Source: Manis javanica
Taxonomy: Eukaryota > Chordata > Mammalia > Pholidota > Manidae
DNA: 64,000 nucleotides
Direction of reading: 5' to 3'
Assembly: GCF_040802235.1 (NCBI RefSeq)
Contig: NC_133161.1
Span: 149,039,121 to 149,103,120 of the forward strand
How positions within the stretch are numbered: position 1 is the first letter of the stretch; every line of letters starts with the position of its first letter. This document shows, in pieces, positions 11,996-22,496 of the stretch. The notes under the pieces are model-generated. The model was given only the letters and a program-made list of their open reading frames with translations, ran no database searches and was not told the DNA's origin. A program made the position numbers and the translations under genes.

Positions 11996-13815
11996 GCGTA
12001 TTTCCTAACCCCTAGCGTGCTGCATAGTGTCACAGAATTGTCCATTAGTAGTAAAACCGCCCATGTCAGTGTCACTAGTGTTTTTGAATATGAGCAGTGC
12101 CACCCCTCATATTCAGTTTATAGCCAGTTTAAAATGCAGTCTTTTTTCTTTTTTTTTTTCTTTTTACTTCTTCTCTTGTATAAACAGGCCCTGCTGCTCA
12201 GGCCCATCCCTGCAGCGTGCGCTTCAGCCGTTGGATTTTCACAGCAGAAACGGGACTTGCGGCCGTTCCCCCTGGGTGTTCAGCCTCGGGGCCCCCCGGG
12301 GTGCTCCACGGGAAGGTCTGTGAACACCCTGTGGGAGGGAGCAGGGTCGGAGGGTCTCCACGGAGGGGAGGCGAGCAGGCAAACCTCAGGCCACTAGGCC
12401 ACAAAGACCCAGGACATCTTTCTCTAGCTGCAAGTCAGAATCCATTATCTAGACTCTCGGGCAGTAGGCATGCATGCCCGCTGACCCGGCGGCTGCGCAT
12501 TGTGTCGGGGGCCAGAGACGAGGAGGTCACCGTGGAAAGACCCTGGTCGCTGCCTCTTCCACCCTTGCTGCCCAGGGTGAGGCTACAAATGGCGTAGCAG
12601 GTTTTTCTGACGTTCTCCTGGACTTACAACCACCTGTGAATCTTCTTTTCTGGGCTCCGTGCTTCGCTCTGTCCTCTCCTCGCGATCTCACCAAGCGCCA
12701 GGGACTCAGACTCAAGCCGCCTGCCGACAGCTCCTGTGTGTCTCCAGACCAGACTTCTCGGGCGTCAGCCTGCAACGCGTCTCTGCCGGGCATCCACAGG
12801 GGACCCCAGGGTCAGACCCTGCCCCCACCACCTGCTCCTCCTCCGCTGCTTTGGGAAGTAGATGGCAGCTCCATCCTGTGCCTGTTTATGTTCCCAGTAT
12901 GGAAGTCACCCTGATGCCTCTCGAACCCCATGCCCAGCCCATTATCCAGTCCTGCTGGCTTGGCCTTCAGCAGATGGCCAGGACCTGCCTGTGCCCACCC
13001 CTCCGGGGAGCCAGCTCGCCCCAAGGACACCACCTTGTCCCATCCAGATCTCTGCCCCCTAACTGCCCCCTCTTGGGGTCTGGGACTCGCTTCTGCCTTA
13101 CAGCCAGAGCAACTGTTTCAAAAATCAAGTCATGCCAGAAACTTTCAATTAACAAAGTCGTATTAAAAATGAAGGCAATAGTCAAAATGTATCCCTTCTG
13201 GATTATTTTACATTTTACTATTATTAGTGCATATTAATAGTTTTGTTGTGATTATATATTACTGTTATCTATGTGCTTGAGTTTATGTACGTCTTTTCTT
13301 CCCTGTGGAGGAAATTCCTTCATAATGACGTCCTCCTGTGCGTCCCCACCTGACTGCCCATCGGCTGGGGTCAGCTACATACCACCGGTATCAGTAAATG
13401 CTGCAAATCAGGGTTTGGGTGATTTTCTCTATTTTCATAGACTTAAGAAAAGTGATGGGGTAAATATTTATGATGCAGAATAAATTTAGAAATGTCCCAT
13501 GTATATAGCTATTACACTGTGGGTAGCTCAAAAAATGGAGGCAGCATTCTAGTATTCAAAACCTGTGCCTGGTTCGGCAGACGCTGCTCACACCATTGAT
13601 GTGTGAGTAACCCGTGTTCACACACAGCTTCATTGTTCACATTCACCTACTGGTCAACATGAATCAGTGTGTCAGCCAACATGCTGTTGAAACCACCCCC
13701 ATTCATCAGTTGTAACCATAGTGGATCGTGGATACAAAACTTTGGTGAAAAGAAACCAAAGGATTCTGAGTCAATTGGATGTATGGGATTTCAGTACAGA
13801 GTACTTACACTTTTT

Positions 13816-13820
<5 letters not shown>

Positions 13821-13902
<82 letters not shown>
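13821..13902. repeat. (AC)n microsatellite, about 41 uninterrupted units
   Basis: An 82-base perfect AC run. Purity and length predict length polymorphism between individuals. It creates a fake His-Thr repeat frame on the plus strand and a Cys-Val repeat frame on the minus strand. Confidence 0.97.
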
Positions 13903-13903
<1 letters not shown>

Positions 13904-15064
13904 ATACATCCGTCCCCCTCTCCAGCCTCCCTGCCTGGGGACCTGTGTGTGAAACACCCACCAGGCCACCCCGGGGGTAGTCCTCGTGCACACTTGCGTC
14001 CACCACGGCCACCTGGTCACGTTCCTCATGCTGGCCCAGGCGATGGCATTTCCCCCCATTGCTGATTTTTGTAGTGGCAGAGGACAGGCACTCTGGCCGT
14101 CAAATATGAGCTACGCTGCCCGTAGTCCACTGACCGGAGCAAGTCGCACGGCCACACCTACGTGAAGTGATCAGAGAAGGGAAACGCTGTCATATGCCTG
14201 GAAGGGGAGAAGGGGAACTAGAATTCCGGCGAATGGCCTCAGCGCCCCCACAATGTATCAGGCGTTCATGTGCCGCCCCACACCCGAACTAAGGCTCCCG
14301 GAGAGCGTTTGCCCCCTGCTGTATCCTGAGCACCTTGGAGATGCTGGAAAAATAGCACTGAGTGAATCTGAGATTGGCTCAGCAGTGGCAGGCCCTGGAA
14401 GCCCTCAGCGGTCAGTGGGGAGGATTGTTTCCTGGCTTCTGATCTTGATAAGCAATGTGTTTGTTTATTGCCCCCGCCCTGCCATATGCAGCTGGAAATT
14501 CACTGCTCGGCCAATCACATAGCTGCATGCAGCTGTGTGTGAGAGCAGGTCCCAGGGCCAGTGAAGGGCCAACTCCTGGGACTGACTGCAGACCCCACCG
14601 CAGGGGAGGCTTCTGGGACCCAGGTGGGCGGAGGGGGGCGTCACGTAGGACCCAGCAGGAGGTGCCTCAGGCTGGCGGGTGCAGGGCTCTAAGGAGGGGA
14701 CCCAAGGAGGTGAGTCTCCTCCACCTCACCCCGTCCTGGCTGCAGGGACTCTGGGTCTGTGTGACGGGTGATTCCCACTCTATCGGCTGCTGCCCTGCAC
14801 AGCCGCACGGTAACATACGCAAGAGACGTCTGAGCCCAGGCAGTTCTCTTCCCTCCTCGGCCGGCTCAGCATCCTTGATAGATGCCAGTAGCGGCATGAA
14901 GGCTGTAGGCGCGGGAAGTATGGCAATGAAGTAGGGGTACCACAGGCTGGAGAATGAGCCCCACTCCTGCTCGGGGCTGGGACCTTGGAGCTCAGGCGCA
15001 CATGGCTGCTCTGACCGGCTCACGCTGCCGCACACTCGGGGCGCCAACGGACCAGCTCCCACTT

Positions 15065-15250
15065 GTGGAGGACCTACTGTGCGCTGAGACACGGGGCATC
15101 GTTCATGAAGGAGTTCCTCAGCTCCCGCGGCTTAGTGTTTCCTGCTTGTCCAAGAGGAAACAGAGTCTTGGGGAGACTAAGGGACTCGTCCAACGTCCGC
15201 AGGGAAGCGGAAGAACCAGGGTTTGAATGAATCCTTCTGACTTTGGTGTC
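15065..15250 (-). repeat. MIR SINE fragment
   Basis: Reverse-oriented MIR: GGACCTACTGTGCGCTGAG, AGAGGAAACAGAGTCTTGGGGAGACTAAGGGACTCGTCCAACGTC and GAACCAGGGTTTGAATGAA follow in order. It lies about 170 bases beyond the NCAM1 polyadenylation signal. Confidence 0.7.
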
Positions 15251-15445
15251 TGGCCTTTGCAAACAGGCACTTGTCCACCAAAAAAGTCCGTCATCCAGGC
15301 AACATGAACTCAAGACTCTGGGTTTGACTGACCTTGTGTACAAGATAAAAAAAAATAGCACTAGTATCTCCACATTTGATTCCAACTACAGACTCACTGA
15401 ACTGAAAATAAATCCATTGACCATGATACTTTGTTTCTTTCAGGT

Positions 15446-15451
15446 TTTATT
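15446..15451 (-). terminator. NCAM1: Distal NCAM1 polyadenylation signal AATAAA
   Basis: On the minus strand the sequence reads TGTTCAATAAAACCTGAAAG. This is the last of three AATAAA hexamers after the stop and gives a 3'UTR length that fits the long NCAM1 transcripts. Cleavage would be about 15-25 bases further left, with a TTTG/CAT-containing sequence beyond it. Confidence 0.7.
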
Positions 15452-16774
15452 GAACACAAGTATTCTGACAGAATGCAAAGTCAAAATTCTCAGTTAGTAC
15501 TCAGTATTTACACCAGTGAGAATGGAAACAAAGGTGGTATTGATGTTCACTTGGTAAAAAGTTTGCAACGAGAGAGAAGGCCCCCAAAGTATGGAATGCT
15601 GGGCAGGGATGTTGATGGAGGTCTGAAAACCGCCATCCAGACAGACAGCCTAGAGTGAAAACCTGGGTCTTGGAAGGCTCCGTAGGGAAGTGTGAGAACA
15701 GAGGTCCACTTCCAGGGCTGCACCACGTCCACCTCAGCCCTTCAGGACGCAAGACCCTGCGTGTGGCACCTGAGTGCCTCTCCAGCAGACCCTGGCCACG
15801 CCGGCATGTGTGTGAATACGTATGTATGCACACAGACATATAGACACATGACATCAGAAGCTGGGAGAGCTGACCCTGCCTTCAAAAGATTAAGAAAGGA
15901 AAACCATATGCTTTTATCCCTTAACATAAAAGACCATCTTGAAAGTGAAGCGACTCCCTCTGATTTGAGAGAGCGCACTGCTGTTCTGGTTTGTTTTAAA
16001 GAAAGGAAAGCTCACGCATGCAGAGACAAATCTATGTATAACGGGAGAGAGGTGGTCGGAGGGTGGGCAATGGGGGCTCCGGCTACCGGCGGGGCCAGGG
16101 GTCGGAAGGGGGGGTCTGCTGCCCGGGGCCAGGTTATCTGAGGGTTGACTACCTCCTTCTTGTCCTAATGTCAGAGCCAGAATCAGTTCGCTTGGCCACA
16201 GCCACTCGGAGTGAAATGCAGCCTCCATGAGGCACAGCGTGGGCCTGGCCTAGGCGGTCCGAGCCGTCACCCAGGTGTGGAGGTGAGCCCACGGGGTACT
16301 CCCTGCCGGGCCCGGGGCCCCAGCCGGCGTGCTGGGCGCTCCTGCTGCCATGCACTAAGACCTGTCTGCACTTCACTTGTTCCCGAGGCCTGTATGCCTG
16401 AGCCACAGAGTGTGAGCCCGGGAATCAAGGGTCCAGGGCTGTGCGCCCTGCGACCTCCACTTCCATCCCCAGGAGCTGAGAAAATGCAAAATAACCCACA
16501 TTTAGCAAATGACAAGACCATTATTTTTCACAGTTTGAAATTGTCATCTCAGCACTCGCCAGGGATCGGACTGCAGGAGGGCCAGCGGCCTTGTGGCCAC
16601 ACCAGGAAGAGACGTGCGCCGGCACCGCCTGCCTTACTCAGCCTCATCGTCGTCGTCACTTTAGTTCATTTTCCTTGTTTAAAGGCTTCACTTCCTTTTA
16701 AGAGTTATTTTTGTTTCCTGAATATTTCTTCTGAACTACCTGCTACATCTCCCACAACCAAACTATGCTGAAGT

Positions 16775-16780
16775 TTTATT
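16775..16780 (-). terminator. NCAM1: Candidate internal polyadenylation signal AATAAA
   Basis: The minus strand reads ATTGAAATAAAACTTC. Use of this hexamer would shorten the 3'UTR to about 1.6 kb. Only the hexamer supports it. Confidence 0.4.
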
Positions 16781-17164
16781 TCAATACTATGACAAAAACA
16801 CATTTCACACTAAAATATTCACGCATCCACATTGCACAAGCTTGCAGTTCTAAAGCAGAATGACAAAAAGAAAAGCAGAATTTCTATACAAAGGGCTGGC
16901 TTTTCCCTTCTCCCCCCTCCCATCCCCCTTGAAGTTCCTGTATTTTCCCCCAACTTGGTTTCTGATCTAGGAAAGTCGTGTTATGACTCCAGACAGCAGG
17001 TCGGTGTTTCCTTTTGTTTCTACAAATGCTGCCTAAGGGAACAGAAGGCCGATGTTACATTAGTTCAACAGATTTCCAAAAAAAGACACTAATTCCCTGA
17101 AGCACACATGCTCTTCCGCTCAAATCTAGATTCTGGGCTCAAAAGGAAATTGGATGGCATGTAT

Positions 17165-17170
17165 TTTATT
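17165..17170 (-). terminator. NCAM1: Candidate proximal polyadenylation signal AATAAA
   Basis: The minus strand reads GCCAAATAAAATACATG. Use would give a 3'UTR of about 1.2 kb. It is the first AATAAA after the stop codon. Confidence 0.4.
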
Positions 17171-18239
17171 TGGCTTTCTACAAAAAGGGGATGTTTGGGG
17201 TAAAATGTGTGTTCACCAAGACCAGCCCCAACTATACAATCTCTCTGCTTCATTCAGCAAGGCCTAAGGAATCCTTCAGAAGGACGCGGACGCCTGGGGA
17301 GCAGATCCCTTCTTCCCAGATAGAGGCAGGTGGCGGCTGATCAGAAAGTGGTCTCACCCCCAAGAGACAAAAAAAGGAACTGAGAATCAAGAAGCGAAAT
17401 TTGTCCAAAACGAGATGGGTTTCCACCTGAGCTGTGCACAGGCAGACATTTCCCATCAGAAGGGGGGCGAGCAACTGTAAACAAGCACATTCTGTGACGT
17501 CCTCCTGGGCCAAAGGCCAGGACGGTGCTTCCCGCCTCCGGGCAGTGTCTGTAACTTAAAAAAAAAAAAAGGCAGCTATTTTGCATGGACATGTAAGCAC
17601 AACCGAAGTCAAACATCTGTCAACTTGTAAACACTGGAAAACAAAGTTCTACCAACAGAGAGGAAAGAAAAAGAAAAAAAAGAATGAAAAAGAGAAAGAA
17701 AAAGGAGGAAACCCGGATCCTGGCAAATTGAGATCTGCACCCCCAGGACTGCGGTCTGGGGTCCTTCCAGCGAAACAAGAGTCTATGTGGGAACGGAATT
17801 CCGCTGGAGGGCGACACACTTTGCATACTGAGCAAATACAAAGTGAACAGAAATTATAACTTACTTATGAGGTCTTACAGAGTTCAAACTTGACTGAAAG
17901 TATAAAAATAAACTTGGACTTTGTTCATTCGGTTAGTCTCAGCGCCGGGAAGCATCTCTCTGAGGCTGGTCTGTGCCAGCGGGCGCCACCAGCAATCTTC
18001 CTGAACCTAGATTTTGTTTCCGAGCTGGGTTGTTAATTTGGGGTCCTTTTGTTTGACTTTGAACGATTTCAGGGAACGGAGTGTCCTAGTTTGGCTGTGG
18101 GTTTAACCCTTTTGTTTCATTTTCTTACAGTGAGCGCACAAGTGAGCTTACAAGGGCCCCTTTCTATAAATCTACAAAAAGGGAATCCCGTGTTTATCTG
18201 TTTAGCTTTTTTTTAAAGGCAAAGACACTAGAGGAATGA

Positions 18240-18300
18240 GATGCGTGTGTGCGTGCGTGTGTGTGTCTGCGAGTGCGCATGCACGCGCGCGTGTGTGTGA
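18240..18300. repeat. Alternating TG/CG tract in the NCAM1 3'UTR
   Basis: About 60 bases of mostly alternating purine-pyrimidine sequence (GTGTGTGCGTGCGTGTGTGTG, then GCGCATGCACGCGCGCGTGTG). Such sequence favours Z-DNA. It lies about 67-127 bases after the stop codon. Confidence 0.85.
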
Positions 18301-18366
18301 TATTGGAAACGCTCTGGCGAAGCTGCTGCCACTTTCCGTTCCGATCGGCTCCTTTCCGGTCACCCG

Positions 18367-18487
18367 TCAGGCTTTGCTCTCGCTCTCCGCTGTCTGTGGG
18401 GCCTCGTTGGGGGTCGTCTTGGCTGCGGCGGGTGCGGGCTGCGTCTCTGTCTCCTGGCGCTCCAGTTTCGTGTCTAAGGGGCCCTTC
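18367..18487 (-). CDS. NCAM1: NCAM1 exon 19, coding part: common C-terminus of NCAM-140 and NCAM-180
   Basis: Last coding exon of transmembrane NCAM, encoding the end of the cytoplasmic tail. The acceptor is CTCCGCAG|GAAGGG. The first G completes a GAG codon begun in exon 17 or 18 (both end in GA), followed by Lys-Gly-Pro. The frame reads KGPLDTKLERQETETQ, a Pro/Ala segment, then ends in ESESKA and TGA at 18367-18369. The KGP start, QETET core and ESKA end match the known NCAM C-terminus. In between there are several replacements compared with the human tail as I recall it (for example Ala-rich in place of charged residues). The tail binds cytoskeletal and signalling partners. Confidence 0.95.
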
Positions 18488-19773
18488 CTGCGGAGAATCA
18501 GGAAACAGCGCTGAGGCTGCGGCCTTGCCCTCGGCAGCCCGGAGGGGCTCCAGGTATGGTGTGGGCTCCAGCTGGCTGTGTGTCAGAGTCGTGTGGGGGC
18601 TCAAGTGATCACCGATGCCAGGGCCGTGACCCCAGACATCCTGCTGTAAGTGGTCTGGACACGGTGACTTTTAAAATCACCGAGGGGTGCCAACATGCAG
18701 CCCAAGTTAAGAGCTGCTGGATCAGAGGAACGAGGCCTTTCTTGTTCCAGCCCCAGTCCAGTGCCAGGCCTGTCTCTAGCTGGGGCATGTCGCTTTCTCC
18801 TCGGCCTGGTATAAATGAGGCTGTGCTGTGCTGAGCTCCCCAGTACTGAATTCAGGGGACCCCTCTGCAAACCACCCGTTCCTGCCCGTCCCCTCTCCTG
18901 CCCCACAGGTGCTCTGGGTCTCAGGGCCACACCGCACCAGCTTGCCTGGTCAGGAAGAAAACGCTGTCCCCAAGGCAGCCTTCCATGGGGGGGGGGGGGG
19001 CTCGAGGGGGCTGCCCTGCTGTGGCGGCGGGGCAGCAGGCTGGGCGGACAGGGCTGGCACAGTCCTTTTAATTCTGGGGAGGGCCCCGAGCACCTCTCGA
19101 TGGCAGCACACAGCTTGTCGGGGGGCAGCCACAGGAGCCTCCCCAGAAACCCGGGACTGACGCCGGTTGAAGGATGCCTGGGCAGGTCTCAGGCCCCAGC
19201 CCCAGCTGGAGCCACTGCATTTCTGCATCACTTTAAAAAACCCGTGAGCTTAAGAACCTCTTCTTGAACTTGGAGACACCGGTCATTCAGGGCTTGGAGA
19301 GGCGCCCAAGGGCAGGAGAACAAGACCAGCTGTGGTCTGGGGGGGCTCTGGGCTGTAATGGGGACCAGATCCTCCCCGACCCAGGCCTTGGGCCCACCCC
19401 TTTCCTTCCTGCACGGTGGTGCTGTTGGGTGGGCCCCAGGGTGGCTGATGGAGGCACCTTGGCCTCCTTTGCCTGCTTCCCGAACTATGCTTATCAGCGG
19501 CCCAGCTGCAGGGGTTCCCCAGAGCCCACAGAGCCGCTGCTCGGGCGGTAAGGAGCAGACACGATTAACATGCCCTAATTAGAGAGCAGGCGGCTGCGTG
19601 CTCAGCCCTGCTGCCTGCCCCCCGCTCTCGCTGCCTTAGCCCAGCCCTGGTGGACAGTCGCCTGGGAGAAGCCCCGGCTTAGGCTGCAGACACGTCTAAC
19701 GAGCACACAGCACGGCACACGCGCACACACCACGGGACACAACCCGACAACAGCGGACAAGGAGAGGCCGTAC
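18488..19773 (-). other. NCAM1: NCAM1 intron 18
   Basis: Intron between the NCAM-180 exon and the last exon; donor GA|GTACGG, acceptor CCGCAG. It is GC-rich, contains a 14-base G run (18987-19000), and has a possible MER5-like fragment at about 18665-18725. No further exon is seen. Confidence 0.8.
18987..19000 (+). repeat. G14 homopolymer
   Basis: Fourteen consecutive G on the plus strand, a C run in the NCAM1 pre-mRNA. The length is liable to sequencing and replication error. Confidence 0.9.
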
Positions 19774-20589
19774 TCGGTCTGGGCCGGTGCAGGCGGAACC
19801 GAGGTGTCTGCAGTGGGAGGAGCGAGTGCAGGCGCCTGTCCACTGGCCCCAGCGGCGGGAGCAGGAGAGCCCAGGGCTGCAAAAACATCCTTTGCAAGGT
19901 CAATATCTGGGGTCTTGAAGTTCCCTTCGTCCACTTTAAAGTCCTCACTCTGGGCGGGGTTGGCGGCCCGGGAGGAGGCGGCCTCGCCCTCCGGGTTAGG
20001 GGGCGTGGGGGCTGCCTCTGCAGTGCTCTTGCTGGCGCCTGGCTGGGTGGGCTCGGGGTCCAGGCCTTTGGTGCGGGGAGCCTCCTGGGTGGCCTGGGGG
20101 GCTTCTGGGGCAGGGGCAGCTGTGGGGGCCAGGGGACTGGCTACCCCGGTGGAGGTGGGGCCTGGCGCGAGGGCTGGCTTGCCTGCTGGAGGGGCCTTGG
20201 CGGCCTCCCCCACACTGGCAGGGGCGCTCGGGCTGAGCACGGCCCCCTGGGGGGCCAGGACACTGGTGGACAAACTGCTGGCGGTAGGGGCTGAGATCGG
20301 GGTGTCACTCAGGTCAACAAGGGGGGCGACTGTGGGTGCTGGAGCTGGGGGTGGGGAGGCGGCGGCAGTGCCCGGCCCCTTGGAAGGGGTGGCCTGGCCA
20401 GGGGGCACAGAGTTAGAGTCAGGGGTGACACTGGCTGGGGGGGCAATGCTGGAGGTCAGGGTGGTGGTCTCACTGGTGGGGCTGTTCTGAGCGGTGGCAA
20501 AGGTTTCGGTGACAGGGTCAGAGTTAGCGGTGACGGTGGTGACAGAAGGCAGCATGTCCTCCACAGTGGCTGTGGTGTCAGCAGGCAGC
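19774..20589 (-). CDS. NCAM1: NCAM1 exon 18: NCAM-180-specific cytoplasmic insert
   Basis: An 816-nt optional exon adding 272 residues to the cytoplasmic tail, close to the roughly 800 nt known in other mammals. The acceptor is TCCCCGCAG|GCTGCC and the donor ACCGA|GTACGG. It enters and leaves in the same phase (GA+G), so skipping it keeps frame and gives NCAM-140. The start reads LPADTTATVEDMLPS, followed by a long Thr/Ser/Pro/Ala-rich low-complexity region with the conserved APLVDLSDTP. The end carries the conserved VDEGNFKTPDIDLAKDVFAA. NCAM-180 is the neuronal, post-synaptic form that links to spectrin. The exon is very GC-rich, and the Pro/Ala segments differ from the human sequence more than the two conserved ends do. 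Confidence 0.96.
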
Positions 20590-21442
20590 CTGCGGGGAGG
20601 ACAGGAGGTAGAAGAGAACAGACAGTGAAGCCGGGACAGGACGCGGCAGCGGGGGCTGTGGCCGTGGGCAGGGACACAGGCCCACAGAGAAGCGACACGG
20701 AGAGGAAGCACACGCCAGGCGAGCAGAGGAAGCAGACACAGACCTGCCGGCCGCCCCCTGCGGACCCTCCCTGCAGCCCTGCTGGTCCTTCTGATCCCTG
20801 CCTGCCTCTAGACTAAAGGAGGGGCAGGCCTCAGCGCAGGGCCAGCATCCCAGTGCCCGAGGACTGGCAGTGGTGGGGGTAAGGCAGATGACATGCACCT
20901 CAAGTGGCCCCTACGAGCCCTGGTTCTCCGTTCAACTCCAGTCCCTTCGAGCCCATACACCCATGAGAGGAGGCAATCATCACGACACCGCCGGGCCCGG
21001 TTCCTGACTGAGGGTCCCCAAGGCTCCTGGGAACAGCAAGGAGCCTTACCGGGAGCCCAGCTTCACTCACCCTTTTAGGAAAAAATCCAGAAAACCCTAG
21101 AATTCTTGGGAAGTCCTACATAGCATCTGCTGAGCCCGTCAAAGCTCAGCCTCTCTGGTCAAAGCTTTGCCCCCATGGCCATCCCTAGGACGGGCGTGGG
21201 GCCTGGGGCCAGGGTCTTCCCATGTGTGCAACGAGCCCAGAAGGGCATGCACAGCCGCCCAGAAGACACCAAGAACGCCCTCTCTCTGGGGAGAGAGTGG
21301 TGCCAGGCGTTCACTAGCCGACAGCTCCAGAGATCTGGCCTGCGGCGTTGGGCTGGGAGCTATGGGGGAAGCACGAGAAGGGTGGGCAGGCTGAAAAGGT
21401 GTCGCTCTGCCGAGCGGGTGCCAACCCATCCCTGCCACGTAC
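20590..21442 (-). other. NCAM1: NCAM1 intron 17
   Basis: Intron between exons 17 and 18 (donor GTACGT, acceptor CCCCGCAG with a C/T-rich tract upstream). About 850 nt, GC-rich, no other feature seen. Confidence 0.85.
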
Positions 21443-21559
21443 TCGGGCTCCGTCAGCGGCGTGGTCTCATTGGGCTCCACGTGCTTCCCCCCATCGTGGT
21501 TTGGGGTCCGCTCCTCCTCTGTCCGCACCTCCACGATGGGCTCCTTGGACTCATCTTTC
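21443..21559 (-). CDS. NCAM1: NCAM1 exon 17: cytoplasmic segment common to NCAM-140/180
   Basis: A 117-nt exon; acceptor CTCTCCACAG|GAAAGATG, donor CCCGA|GTACGTGG. With TC from exon 16 it reads [20 protein letters not shown], then [20 protein letters not shown]. This is an almost unchanged mammalian NCAM cytoplasmic sequence (Val at the KHVEP position where human has Thr). The charged stretch is part of the juxtamembrane tail that contacts signalling and cytoskeletal partners. It ends in GA, so it joins either exon 18 or exon 19 without changing frame. Confidence 0.97.
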
Positions 21560-21724
21560 CTGTGGAGAGAGGCCTGCTGGCTCGATCCTGGGGAGTGGGG
21601 CAGGAAGCAGCTCCCAGGGCAGCCAGGGCATTGGGGCCTGGCCCACAGCTGGCAGGGTGGAAGGGTGGGCATCTGGAGCCTGGGCACAGTGCCCACTCTG
21701 GCTATGTGACCACGACCATCTGAT

Positions 21725-21860
21725 TTGCTCATCCTGCCACCATTTCCTCATCTGTAAAATGGGGTAAATAATAGTCTCTGCCCCGCTGAGCTGTTATGAA
21801 CGCTAACTGAGATAATGGATGCAAGGTGCACAGCACAGTGCCTGGCACAGACAAGGCCTA
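21725..21860 (+). repeat. MIR SINE fragment
   Basis: TTTCCTCATCTGTAAAATGGGGTAAATAATAG, CTGAGCTGTTATGAACGCTAACTGAGATAATG and CACAGTGCCTGGCACAGA follow the MIR order closely. Confidence 0.85.
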
Positions 21861-21929
21861 GAAAGGCCTCTGTTCACATACATGTAAATATGTACATGCA
21901 CATGTATATACAGCGCCTGGCATGTGGCG

Positions 21930-22183
21930 GTAATAACAGCTTATCTCCTTGGTCTGTCCTTCTCGCCTCGCTCCAGCTCATACCCACCCAGTGACAGTCC
22001 ATGAAGGCCCCTGGCTCTATTTCTCCCGAGATTCCAGAGGGGACAGTGTGGGGACCGTCAGCTCTGTAGGGACAGGGTTTTTAAGTTTTGTCCCCTGCTG
22101 TACCCTTGTGCCTAGGTTCATGGTAGCTGCTCAGTATGGATACTTGTTGAGTGACATATGAATGAATGAATACATGAATGAAT
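21930..22183 (+). repeat. L2 LINE 3' end with GAAT tail
   Basis: TTTTGTCCCCTGCTGTACCCTTGTGCCTAG, GGTAGCTGCTCAGTATGGATACTTGTTGAGTGA and a GAATGAATGAATACATGAATGAATGA tail are typical of L2 3' ends. The tail is a short impure GAAT repeat at about 22151-22183. Confidence 0.75.
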
Positions 22184-22496
22184 GACAGCCAGCCAGGCAA
22201 GTGTGCCTCCCAAATGCCGGCCTCCCCGCGGCAGCTCCTGCCCAGGCTTGGCTCAGACAAGTCCCTCCCTTCTGGGCTATGCAGGGATTTTCAGACTTTG
22301 GTCAGATGCTGAGCCACCAGAGGTGCGGCTGGGCCCAGGAGTCTCCTGGGCAAACGGGGACCCCCGAGCCCATGCTGTGAGGGGCATTTTTCTCCCTTTG
22401 GGGCTTTCAAACGGGGAGGCTGAGGGGCTGGGGTGTGGGGCCCCCAGGGCCGGGGCAGAGCCTAGGCCCCCGCGGCAAGGGCGGGTCTGCACTCAC

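Larger units (their letters stand above)
10421..15424. other. Intergenic DNA downstream of NCAM1
   Basis: I find no exon here. The stretch contains a G-rich tract, two MIR copies, a long AC microsatellite and a further MIR next to the NCAM1 polyadenylation region. Open frames of 100-300 codons are present in GC-rich parts but look like chance frames. Confidence 0.6.
15425..18366 (-). other. NCAM1: NCAM1 3' untranslated region (exon 19)
   Basis: The segment between the NCAM1 stop codon and a canonical polyadenylation signal is taken as the long 3'UTR, about 2.9 kb, close to the roughly 3 kb known for mammalian NCAM-140/180 messages. Its distal part is AT-rich compared with the surrounding DNA. 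It contains three AATAAA hexamers on the minus strand (17165-17170, 16775-16780, 15446-15451), an alternating TG/CG tract just after the stop, and two A-rich tracts on the plus strand (U-rich in the RNA) at about 17558-17569 and 17665-17702. The exact cleavage position is inferred. Confidence 0.75.
21560..22496 (-). other. NCAM1: NCAM1 intron 16
   Basis: Intron between the transmembrane exon and exon 17 (donor TC|GTGAGT, acceptor CCACAG). It contains a plus-strand MIR and an L2 tail with a GAAT repeat; nothing else recognised. Confidence 0.85.

Noticed and set aside
13669..14065. Frames encoding His-Thr or Cys-Val repeats
   Set aside because: They are translations of the (AC)n microsatellite.
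1..15000. Search for TTC12 coding exons
   Set aside because: No tetratricopeptide or armadillo-like coding segment was recognised; only a possible non-coding first exon at the edge remains.
19804..20490. 228-codon frame on the plus strand opposite NCAM1 exon 18
   Set aside because: It is the mirror of a Pro/Ala/Thr-rich coding exon; few stop codons are possible antisense to such codons. The minus-strand frame is the real one.
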